Shown here: in pieces, positions 49,675 through 60,180 of the stretch
Numbering within the stretch: position 1 is the first letter of the stretch
How the letters are laid out: the number at the start of each line of letters is the position of its first letter
Assembly: GCA_034440635.1 (NCBI GenBank)
Contig: JAOTON010000210.1
Location: 930,001 to 994,000, forward strand
Direction of reading: 5' to 3'
Length of the DNA: 64,000 nt
Source: Lepas anatifera
Lineage: Eukaryota; Arthropoda; Thecostraca; Lepadidae
Notes under the pieces: model-generated
What the model saw: the letters and a program-made list of their open reading frames with translations, nothing else
Databases searched by the model: none
What the model was told of the DNA's origin: nothing
Position numbers and translations under genes: made by a program

Positions 49675-50945
49675 CTCTTGAGCTCATCTGGTGCTCCCTG
49701 AGTGGTGGTCTTAGCTCCTGGAGCTGATTATGTGCCCTCTGAGCTGATCTGGTGCCCTCTTAGTCAATCTGGTGCCCCCTGAGAAAATAATAGTGCCTCC
49801 TGAACCTATATAATGCTCTCTGAGTTAGTATGATGCCTCCGAGCTTGCCTGGTACCCTATTAGAGCTTACAGCTCTGTTTTAGTGGCCCTTGAGCTGATC
49901 CGGGGCCCCAGAGCTGATTTAATACCTCCCGGAGTTGATATTCTGTCCCCTGAGCCAACATGGTGTCTCTTGAGCTGATTAGGTGCCCCCTGACTGATTA
50001 TTAATGTCTCCTTAGAAAATCTGGTGCCCCTGAGCTGGTCTTGGCCCCTGGAGCTGATCACGTGCCCTCTAAGCTAATTTGTTGCCCCCGAGTCAATCTG
50101 GTGCCCCCTGAGCACTGAGAAAATGACTGTCCCTCTTCAACCTCTGTAATGCTCTCTGAGTTAATCTTATGCCTCCGAGCTTTCCTGGTGCCCTATTGGC
50201 TGTTTTATTGCCCGCTGAGATAGTCCGGCCCCCTGAGCTGATCCCATGCCTCCCGGGGTTGATCTACTGTCCCCTGACCCAATAAGGTGCTTCTTGAGCT
50301 AATCAGGTGTCCCCTGAGCTGGTTATTGATGTCTCCTTAGATGGTCTGGTGCCCCCTGAGCTGGTCTGGTGCACCCTGAGCTGATCTTGTGTTCCCTAAG
50401 CTGATCTATGCCCCTGCTCTGGTCTGGGGGCTAGGAGCTGATCTGGGCCCCTGAGCTGATCAATCTGGTGCCCCTGAGCAGATATGTTACCCCTGAGCTA
50501 AACTAAAGCCCGCTGAGTCAATCTGGTGCCTCCTGAGCCATCATTGTGTCTCCTGAGCCCATCTCATGCTTTCTGTGTTAGGCTGGTGCCTCCTGATCTA
50601 GTTCGGTGCCCCCTGAGCCAATTTGGTACCCTTTAAGCTGATCTTGGCTGCCTGAGTTGATTAAGTAAGTTCTTCAGCAGCCCTGGGCCCTGAACTGAGC
50701 TGGGCGCACTGAGCCTGATGACCCCTGAGCTTGCATGGGGCTCCTGGGCTGATTAAGTGGCTCCTGACTAAAGCTGGTGTCCCCGAGCTGATCTGGGCCC
50801 CGAGCTGGTCGGGGAAGACTGAGCTGATCCCTTGTCCTCTGAGCTGATATGGTGCTCCCTGAGCTGATCTAGACCCCCGCTCTGGTCTGGGGACTAGGAG
50901 CTTATCTGGGCCTCCGCGCTGATCGATCTGGTGCCCCTTCATGAG
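49675..50945. repeat. Degenerate ~20-bp minisatellite
   Basis: About 60 diverged copies of CTGAGCTGATCTGGTGCCCC, with units mostly 18-24 bp. Examples are GAGCTGGTCTGGTGCACCCT and GAGCTGATCTTGTGTTCCCT. The array lies wholly inside the 2.7-kb hAT-like element. Strong divergence indicates age. Confidence 0.85.
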
Positions 50946-51069
50946 CCATCTTCGCTTGTATCCACCACCCCCCCCTCTAAGATCTTAAGAACCACGCTAA
51001 ATGGCGAAAAACGGTAAACGGCGTTGGGTAGCCCATCCACTTCTCTATCGGAAATATTTGAACCATTTT

Positions 51070-51620
51070 TGTCAGGTCACATCTAAGGCCACTCGAGGTC
51101 AAGACATGTCGTTCTAGGGATAACATGTAAATGCATGTTTTTGGTGAACAAGTAAAGATAGAGCAAAACAATTTACACCATTGGAATCCTCGCAGCAAGC
51201 CGAATTTAATGATATATAATATGACATTGTTAGGTTAGATCAGGTCAAATATGGCATTTGCCCTGACCTGAGGTCAGGTAAGGTAAAATTAGGTCAAAAT
51301 GTATGTCATTTGAAGTGCAAAGACAATGCCAATCTAATGAAGTTAACATAAACGCTTTATCTCTATCCATAACTATATTATTCAGTTAAAACTATTTTTC
51401 CATGTATTTCCAATGGAGAGGTCATGGCTCGCACCTGACCTTAAGTCATCGATATCAAAGATACCGGAACATATTTTAGAGAACGTGGTGGGTCCATTAT
51501 GTGATATGAGTTTCAATCGAATAAGTTCACCCTGTTCTGACTTATGTTATCTTAAACTTCTTTGAGGTCAGGTCACTCGACCTGCACTGGTGACCTGACT
51601 TAATATGACATTACCTTAAA
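51070..51620. other. Cluster of AGGTCA / TGACCT words
   Basis: AGGTCA or its complement occurs repeatedly, for example TCAGGTCACAT, CTGACCTGAGGTCAGGTAA, ATTAGGTCAAAA, CACCTGACCTTAA and TGAGGTCAGGTCACTCGACC. This hexamer is the nuclear-receptor half-site. A similar cluster is at 53805-54020. It is probably repeat-derived; any receptor binding is inference. Confidence 0.5.
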
Positions 51621-52040
51621 ACTTTGACAAAAGTTGTAAAATGGTCATGGAAGAGGTATGCCAAGTACGGCAGCACCACGCACCGCCGTTTTTCTGCTAT
51701 TTAAGAAAAAACCGAGGGGACCGGGTACCCGCCCCTGGTCAATGCACGTGTTAGGTACTTGCATGTTTTGGTTGATTTGTCCTTAAATCTATCCAAAACA
51801 GTCGTGTTTTGGTTGCTTTCATGAGATTTCGGTGATACTTTTTATCGGTTTTGAGCAAGTTTTCTCCGCCGTCAATGCTTGATTTGCATTATTCATCAAC
51901 CAAAGGTACCCCAAAAATTTATCTAAACTAAGATATAGTAAGCTTTTTTAGGTTGCGCTAAAAGTGTCCTTTTCTCCCGGGGTGCCCCCAAAGGTGGTGT
52001 GCCCCCATACCAAAGCTCTGGCTGCGCCCCTGCACTTCTG

Positions 52041-54115
52041 CGTTACTTGGTGGCAGGAGCATTGGCGGACGCGGGGGGGAATTCCGGCCATGCCCCCCAA
52101 AGTGCTGGAACGGGGGCCAAACTATATTTTCCCCAAAGGCCGGATAAATTTTTGAAAAAAGGTGTTTACTCTAGGTGTGTCCAGCAATGAAATGTTCGCA
52201 ATCAATTTAAATCTCTCAGAAAGTTCTGCCAAAGTCCAGCTCAGCGTGCCCATTTCAGCTAAGAGGCCCTAAACCAGCTTGGAGACCTCGGGAAATTCCA
52301 CCTCAGGCAACCCAGCACCGACTTTTGGGGTATCTACGCTAAATGTGGGGGCCCAACCCAGCCAATGGGAATTCAGACCAACTCACGAGGTCCTGACGAG
52401 CTCAGCAAGTCCCAAACCAGCCAATAAGGTTCCAAACCTGCTCGGAGACCCAACAACTATACCGGGAGCTCCAAACTCACTGAACTAGTGACTTACCACT
52501 GAGCCACACCGCCCCTATCATCCTCGCTTCAGCTTAGCGGGGCAGCAGAGAGGTAGAAGGGGTGGCCTCGGGTTCCAGCATTCAGCCTGTTTCGAGTGGA
52601 TAACAAGTCTGCCGGGCATTATTGTGCAGTGCCAGCTAGAAATTAAAAACCTGCAGCTCCATGTATTTGTGTACCACAATTAAGTCTTGCAACCAACCGT
52701 TTCACGAGGTCAACAAAGTTATGCTATTCTTATGCTTCCGCCAAACAGCTTGCTTCCTCCCCGTGTTCTTCTGATACAGCTGTGTCTTCTTCTCAAGCTG
52801 CTATCTCGTCTAGGTGGTTGATGGTATCGGCTGTCGCAGCGGGTTCTACCAGCAGGGCCATAACCTTAACATCAGCAGCCGCGACCGGCAGTCTCGGGAG
52901 ACTGCTATATTGGAGAAGTAGTGAGAGACTGCAAAAAGGCAGCCTCAGCCAGGCTGCTAACTTGGGCCAGCTCACGGACCTCGACTATAAAGCCGTCGTC
53001 GTGCTCGTGCACATCAGACCTCGGAAGGCGTTCAGGCTTCTCCTTCAGGGCTGCGTCCTCCTCTTCGAAGAGGGGCAACAGGACTGATGTAGCGTCCAGT
53101 GCCAACCGAGAAAAAAAACATGTAAGCCTTGAATCAACAACCTCTGGAAATATGTGTTTGAGGACTCTTTCAAACATATAGGGCACGCTTAATTCACGAT
53201 GGATACGTTTTGTGGAGCTGAAATGTTAGGTCAGCTGAACTTAAATTGCGTCAACTGTAGGAACTATAACGTGTGATATTTTTTCTTACAATAGATAGCA
53301 AATCACCATAGCACCGTATTTGCTTTTGCGATCCCACAAGATCAAAAGGCCATGGGGAATAATTCTAGCAAAAAAGTAATTAAGGTAGACTTAGCTTAAT
53401 TCCCATGCCACAGGAAAAATTGGAGTTCCCCATCAAATTCCGAACTTAGCGGTGACTAAGCTCATTGGGGTTTAACAGTGCGCCAACTGCAGAGATTATA
53501 CGGGGTCGCCAGCTCCCATTCTGTTAGAAGGAACCCTTCACCGCTTTGGGGTTCAATCGGACCTAACCATGCGATTTTTTGCGAATGCTTCCGAGTCAAT
53601 TTGAATGAAAAGTGTTTAGCTTTGCATACATCCCATGTGATCGATTTGACAACTTCTGGCGGAACATTTTCATCATGTCAGGACAATGAGTTATGACATG
53701 AATTTCAATAACGTGGGCTTAAACGCGATTTTGTTTGTCAAAATTTAGTTGACAAAACCAGGGTGTGACTCGGCTCCTAAAAAAGCTGGATCAAGTTTCT
53801 TCTATTTTGAGGTCAGGTCAGAAATCATACATTGAGGTCACCAAAGGTCGCCAAAGGTCACAACTTTCGAATGAGTTTGTGTAGTGAAACGTTTGAACGA
53901 AAAAAGATACAAAAGTACATACAATATAATGGTAACAAGCTTGATCTAAGAATTTGAATTATGTGTAAAGTGATCTTAAAAGGTCATTATTTCACCTTTT
54001 TCAGGCCACTGTGACCTCACAAGGCACCCCGCATTTCTTTCGAATCCTTGGGTCAAGACAACCGCATTGATAGTTTGTTCCCTTGGGTTTGCTCTAGTAC
54101 TAATGGTTCCCGAAT
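52041..54115. other. Unassigned sequence
   Basis: Possible start of a further hAT-type end at 52060 (CATTGGCGGACGCGGGGGG) without a found partner. A decayed reading frame lies at 52793-53186 on the minus strand (separate entry). A second AGGTCA-rich stretch lies at 53805-54020. No structured RNA seen. Confidence 0.35.
52793..53186 (-). pseudogene. Unrecognised decayed reading frame
   Basis: Two overlapping minus-strand frames (52905-53186 and 52793-52975) give protein-like translations with balanced composition, for example VEVRELAQVSSLAEAAFL and EPAATADTINHLDEIAA. The change of frame suggests a broken gene. I recognise no family. It could be a fragment of a transposon protein or a host pseudogene. 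Confidence 0.25.
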
Positions 54116-54117
54116 TA

Positions 54118-57075
54118 TACGGGAATTCCAATTTCAATTTCAATTTATTTATTCAATCGTCGACGGGCATTCCCAATTATGGACGAAGTCATTGTGATAA
54201 AATTATGTACATACATGCACGAATGATAGCAACACTTAAAGAATAATAAAACATCATGCTCACATCGCTAAAAAATGCGCCTTAAAACATATTGTATACA
54301 TTTATAAAAAACAGCACATACGGAATAATAAAATCTAATACAACGCTAAAATATACTGTGTGGTTTCAAACAGACCCTAAATCACAATGCTCTTAAATAT
54401 TCAAAAACCTCTCTCCGAAACGTGCAATAATCGTCATGAAAGAAGTCACACGTTGTGCACCTTTGTAGAAACCTGTTGACTTCACGGGGCATCCTTACAA
54501 AAAGGCTGTTCTTAACAGTGTTCACTCTGGCACACGGAACTCTAAACAGCGACAAATTGCGATTGATTCTTAATGGAGTGGACAGTGAAAATGAGCTGAC
54601 TAAAAAACATGAGTCAATGCGTCCGCGATAAAGGTTTCTCAAGAACATAAGATCATAATAAGTTCTACAAGATTTTGAAGATGATATGTGATAATGTTGG
54701 AGAAGGTCAGAACATGATAGGGTGTGGGACGCAGCACGATGTGGAGACTGATGGTTGAGCCAAATCAAAAATTTATGTTGTACTCTCTCCAGTCTTTCTA
54801 AGTGTACCCTGGCTGCACCTGCCCAGACAACACATCCATATTCAAGTACCGAGCGCACATGCGCGTAGTAGGAAGCTCGCACGCAAGACGGGCTGAAGTG
54901 TCCTCTCGTTCTAAGTTTTTGGAAGGATCGAAATAAAACGCCTAGGGCCCTGTTTGCTTTGTTTACTGTATTGTCAATGTGTGGGCCAAATGTTAATTTT
55001 TCGTCAAGAATGACACCTTGGTCCCGAATTGAATTGGCATGCTCCAGAGCTGTGTTTTGAATGAAATATGTGGTTCACAGTGGAATTTTCTTGAGGGTCA
55101 TCCGAAATGATTTACATTTTGAAGGATTTAGGCGTAATTTCCAGGTTTGAGACCAAGTGCAAAGTCTGCACAAGTCCTCTTGCAAGAGCGCCGAATTGTT
55201 TGGAGAGGTTATCGTTCTGAATATTTTGACATCATCTGCAAACATTAAACAATGTGACTTTATATTGGAAGGAAGATCGTTAATGAATAAGGCGAACAAG
55301 AGGGAAGACAACAGCCCACCTTCCGGTGTGCCAAACTTAACATGGGACCACTGTGAGCATTTACCATTAACAGTAGTACGTTGCTGTCTGTCATAAAGAT
55401 AAGATTTCAGTAGTTTCAGGGCCAGGCCAGATAGATGATATGCATTTTTTAGTCTATGAAGAAGGAGGGCGTGGTTAACACTTTGGAATGCAGCCGAATA
55501 ATCCGTATAAATGCAATCTCTCTGAGTGCTCGAAGAAATTGAGCCCCATCCTGTTTTTAAAAGACTGGCCAAGTTGGTCACGTATGAACCTTTTGTAACA
55601 AAACCATGTTGGGCAGAATAAATGGCTGGACGTACATGATTCAAGAGTTGAACATACATGATTCGCTCAAGCACCCTACCAAAAAGAGGGGTGAGGGAGA
55701 TAGATCTATAATTTGAGGGATCAGAGATGCGACCTTTTTGTGTATTGGAATGACGATTGCTTGTTTCCACAATTTTGGGAAAGTGCCTTGTGCCAGAGCT
55801 AAGTTATAAATGATTGTAAGCGGAACCGAGAGCTCATCGTGACATTCATGAATTATTCTTGCGCTAACTCCATCTGGTCCACAGGCCTTGGCCACCGGAA
55901 TTTCCTCCAGGATCGCCCGTACAGCTTCTGTGTTACAATGAAACTCCCTGAGTGGCTGAAGGTGAAAATCGGGGGCGTCTGGTAGATAAGCTGCACCTGG
56001 TTCAGTAAACTTGGAAGAGAAAGCACGATTCAGAATATTTGCTCGCTCTCGCCCATCCATGACACTGACCCTTTGAGGCATTTAAAGAACAACCAGAACC
56101 TTTTGGGATTAGTCTTGAACTCGTGCGTTAAATTTACCAAGTATTCACCACACCTAACATCGGAGAGATTCTTAAATAGCGCCCTCTTCTGGCGAAACTC
56201 TGAAGCCGTTACATCACTCCTGTTGCGTTTCATTCTGCGAAAGGCTGTTTCCTTTTCCTTTGAAGCGCCCCTCAATTCACGGTTAAACCACGGATGAAAC
56301 TTTCTTTTGATCGACACAACAAGAATAAAGTCACGAAATGCGGCATCCAACACACTATAAAACAAATCCACAGCTTCGTCAACGTGCAAGTCATGAAGAA
56401 ATGTCCATGGAACTAATTCGAGTGCACGCTTCAATCCAGTGAAATCAGCACGCCAGTAGTTAAAAACACGGGACCTTGTGACCAAGGGAACATGGGATTT
56501 TACAGATCTTAAAACGCATACAATTTCCTGGTGGTCTGAGTCAAACACTCCATCTCGAGTGGTGGTGATCACATCCAGTTTTGTAGACAGTACAAGGTCT
56601 AACGTATTATTACCACGCGTCGGTGATGAGACATGTTGTCTCAGTCCAGCCAATGCACAGGCGTCCAACAACTCAGTTGCACGCTGGGATACACGGTCAC
56701 CGGTTGGTCGGGCCCAACCGGAGGCTGATTCAGTCCTTTTAAGTTCTGGAATGTTTAAATCCCCGACGATAATCACACGGCGAGTTGGTTGTCGGTTAAC
56801 TATATCCTGCAGTGCCGCCATCGTCCTTTGGAGAATACCACCATCCGGGGTGGGCTTGCAATAGCAGGCAGCGATAATGAGGCTGGGGGATGTTCTTAGC
56901 TCGACTACGAGGATCTCCGTGTCGTTTTTTCTAATTCGACTCTTCTAATCGGGTGCAGATCAGTTCGAACAGCACACGCTACTCCTCCTCCGTGAGTCGT
57001 CCTGTCCTTACGGAACCACGAGTGGTCCGGTAATCCAATTTGCAGCTCAGAGTCGGCTACATCTTGATTCAACCA
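54118..57075 (-). mobile_element. 5'-truncated LINE, Jockey/CR1 group
   Basis: The minus strand carries, in order, endonuclease, reverse transcriptase and a C-terminal region, then a 3' UTR ending in AATTGAAATTG-type repeats at 54120-54155. The 5' end breaks off near 57075 inside the endonuclease, as usual for LINE truncation. No RNase H domain is seen after the RT, which argues against the I clade. Frame breaks show it is inactive. Confidence 0.85.
54382..57072 (-). pseudogene. LINE ORF2 remnant: endonuclease and reverse transcriptase
   Basis: Pieces in different frames: the start of the endonuclease at about 56822-57072 (with in-frame stops); 56030-56821, with GDLNIPEL and the DSDHQE catalytic motif of APE-type endonucleases; 55641-56081, with KACGPDGVS of the RT fingers; 55075-55770, with NYRSISLTPLFGRVLERI and the catalytic FADDVK; and 54382-54882, with SVLEYGCVVWAG near the C-terminus. 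Such proteins nick target DNA and copy the element RNA. At least three frameshifts or stops interrupt it. Confidence 0.85.
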
Positions 57076-57249
57076 TGTTGATCAAGATGGTTGAACTGAT
57101 CTTACTTCTTATCAAATTGATGAATCAAACTGTTCAATAAATCAAACTGTTAAACTGATCTTATCCAACTGATCTTACTGTGACCCATTTTGGCCCGGGC
57201 TATGGCATCACGGGTCAATGTATGTGGTTCTGGCTTGGTTCAAGGGTAG

Positions 57250-57480
57250 CAGACGATAAGGTATTTTTAGTGTCATTCTTATTGTTTCCGTGTAACCGCC
57301 GGTCCTGACATCTACGGGGGGGTCCGATCGGACCCTCAGGCGTGGATGGGTACGAAAAAAGCCCAGGTGTTGCTAGATTAATGGAGGAACAAGTTGTGCT
57401 TACTCAGAGAACCCACCGGCCTTGAACTCGGGTCCTGCGGCTCAAGAGGTAAGCGCTCTACCATTGAACCTCGTATCCCT
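57250..57480 (-). mobile_element. tRNA-derived SINE-like relic
   Basis: On the minus strand GAGGTTCAATGGTAGAGCGC resembles a tRNA D-arm with pol III box A. GAGTTCAAGGCC about 40 bases on is a box B-like T-arm. The flanking parts do not fold into a full cloverleaf, so this is a SINE head or decayed tRNA pseudogene, not a functional tRNA. Confidence 0.45.
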
Positions 57481-57599
57481 ACATTTTTTATTATAATTTT
57501 TTTCAAGGTGTTCCTAGTACGGCTGTTCGAGTAGGAGTCTCACTAAAATCTTCAAGGGCTTGTCACGGAGACCCCGACCCCACCACCCGAACAAGTAAC

Positions 57600-57830
57600 T
57601 CCCACAATAGAGAGTTAATTTAGAAGCCAAAGTTTAATGTACCACAAAGCACAGGGACGGCCGCCCCGCTTAAGTCACACTCTCACCAGTCAGTTGCCAG
57701 CCGACCTACGACGGGTAAACTCTCAGGGGAACCGATCCCAAGCCTGGACATGCACTACCACTGCATGTTTCTGAGCAGCGGGCCGGAACCCAACGCTCTA
57801 CCAACTGAGTTACCGGGGCGGCATAACAAA
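57600..57830 (-). mobile_element. Second tRNA-derived SINE-like relic
   Basis: On the minus strand GGTAACTCAGTTGGTAGAGC is a good tRNA D-arm/box A. GATCGGTTCCCCTG further on is a box B-like sequence displaced by an insertion. The body continues with unrelated sequence to about 57600. Consistent with a SINE; the boundaries are approximate. Confidence 0.45.
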
Positions 57831-58419
57831 TTTAGCAGTCATAAAACCATCATGTTGGATTGACACGTGTAACAAGGATTGTGGATTCCCGGGTCTCTGG
57901 GTCCGGGGGTGTGGGATTGGCTCCGGGAGTTATGACCCTAGAACGCAAGGCCTTTCTCTCTTTCACCCTCGCTTAATAGAAGCGGGGCCCCCACCCATAC
58001 CCTCCACCCGGGCTGCGTCTATGCAAAGGTGCCACGGTACCTGCCCCTAGGACACCACACACTAGCATAGGCCCCAGTCAGGCCCCTTTAGAGGCTGAGT
58101 CAGCCACCTAGGCCCCTGTTAGGTCCCGAAGAGGCATCCCTGCCTCCCCTCCGGCTTGAAACCCCCCTTTAGTGGCTGGGTCAGCCTTTTGCATACAACT
58201 CTAAGGCCAGGTGCTTTCACTCAAGCACTCCCCAGATAGGATAAGAATCCCAAACCGAACCCTAGTTAAGTTAATTCTCCCGTTAGCTTTATTAGTAACA
58301 GTAGGCCCCCTTTTGCTTAGATTTTCTGCTCAATTAAGTATCTGGCCCTTTCTTCCAAGAGATCTTAGCCAAGCTAAGACCATGTTTGTTAACATTCTAC
58401 AAACCCTTAAAGTAAAACC

Positions 58420-60058
58420 ATGGCTTCCCACACTTTGTTCCGCGCCTCCAGCCCCCGTCTGAATAAGGCCAACCTGCCAAGCGGAGCCTGGCTGGTTGGC
58501 ACCTACCTTTCAACCCACCAAAATTTGGCCAAGGAATCTACTTTCAACCTGGATAAGGCCATCAGCCAAAAAGTGAAAGGTAGCTTTGAAATCATTAAAC
58601 ACCAAAAAGATGTCCTTATCAAAACCTCCAACCAGGAATCCACCAAAGCCCTGCTGGCCACCAAAACGTTTGGATCAAAACCAGTAATATTTTCCCTTCA
58701 CCACTCCCTCAACTTCTACCGGGGCATCATCAATGCCCCGGAAGTGTCCCATCTCTCCGATGTGGACTCCGAGCATACCTTCGACTTCAAAGGTCAAAAT
58801 GTGCTAGCCCTTGAAAAGCTCAACCCCGGCAAAAAAAGCCACCCAGAAATACCACCGCTTCATCGTCACCTTCGACACAAAGTGCCGAGATGACTGCGGC
58901 CAAATTAAGCTGGGCGACTGTGTCTACCCAGTTAGGCCGTACCACCCCCTCCCTATTCGCTGTCAAATCTGTGAAAGGTACGGGCACGTAGAATCTAACT
59001 GCACAAAACCCCACCCCACGATGCGGAAAGTGCAGTGCTAAGCACCGCACTCAAGGGTGCAACTCTAACTGCCTCATGTGTGCTGCCTGTGGCGGTGCTC
59101 ATGGGGCCGATAACCCTAAGTGCCCGACCTGGCTCCGCGAAAAAGAAGTAAACCTGTTGGCTGAGGAGAAAAAAAGCCCATTTGACCTGGCCCGCAAGCA
59201 AGTACAACAAAAATAAGAAACTGCAGCGTCCCAAAAACCCGCGGTAGCAAGGCCACCACAGCAGCCCCCAGCAGAGCCGGCCAGGAGCGTCCCTTATTGG
59301 TACCCCCTCAGCCTCCCAAAACTGCAAGCCGCCACATCCGCCCTCTCATGGAGCCACTGATCATGGCGCCCGTCAGGCCGTCCATGCCCCTCCCCCCACC
59401 ACGTGGCGCAGACACTTTTTGGCGCAGGTGGACGCCCGTTGCAGGCTGGGAGGACCTCCCGGCCCGCACTAGTTCTCCGCCAGGTCTTCCGACCCAAAAT
59501 CCGCCCGCCCTAGGCACCTCCCCTCAGGCACCTCAAATCACCAGGAAGACCTGGACGCCAACAGAAGGATGGCAAAACCATTCTGCCCAAGACAAGGCTA
59601 ACTTTCCAACACTACCTGCCCCCAAACGCTCTAAATTCACCGGTGCTCCCCTTCCCAGGCGCCGCCAAAGGCAGGCCCCGAGAAGGCTTCCAACGAGCGG
59701 CAGCCCACCCCCTCAGGGTAAATCGGCTGCCACTTAAACCAAAGTTCAAAAAGTTACGATCTCAATCCAAACTGAAACTGCACACCTCTCCATGGAAAGA
59801 AGCGACGCTTCTTCCCAAATCGCACCGCCTACCCGCACTTGCGGATCCCAAACCGACCTCATAGGTCATTATATGCAGTTCCAGTTTTCAAGTGAACTTG
59901 AAACGTCAGACGGCAAAAGCCAGTCTGACCACGATCTGTCCGGGACAGAGACTGACTCTGATGCCAGCAGTGTATCAGAGACGGGCTCTGCAAAAACCGT
60001 CGTGATTATCTCCAGTACTTTCACCTTGGAAACCCCCAGCCCCGGCAGCTCCCCGTAG
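58420..60058 (+). pseudogene. LINE ORF1 (Gag-like), frameshifted
   Basis: Begins MASHTLFRASSPRLNKANLP at 58420. The frame shifts near 58850, and a second frame carries CQICERYGHVESNC, then a further shifted frame carries CLMCAACGGAHGADNPKC. Beyond that are low-complexity Pro/Ser-rich segments in shifting frames (59297-59737, 59643-59864, 59792-60058). Zinc-knuckle spacing matches Gag-like ORF1 of I/Jockey elements. At least three frame changes mean no full-length product. Confidence 0.75.
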
Positions 60059-60180
60059 TAAGGAAACTTAGCTTTTCTAGGCACTCAACCCCCGTTTCAC
60101 CTGATAGCGATAGCAGCAGCAGCAGGTACTCCTACAACCTCCGCAAACGTAGGTCCCCAAAGCACAAATGTTAAATCGTC

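Larger units (their letters stand above)
49353..52040. mobile_element. 2.7-kb hAT-like element filled with repeats
   Basis: The body 49361-52032 begins CAGGGACGCGGCCAGG, and its right end CTGGCTGCGCCCCTG is the near reverse complement. CACTTCTG flanks both sides (49353-49360 and 52033-52040), a perfect 8-bp duplication typical of hAT insertions. The interior has no transposase. It is a degenerate 20-bp minisatellite (49675-50945), then a tract dense in AGGTCA words (51070-51620). Confidence 0.8.

Noticed and set aside
57411..57480. Functional tRNA gene
   Set aside because: A D-arm-like and T-arm-like segment exist, but the acceptor and anticodon stems do not pair, so only a SINE-like relic is supported.
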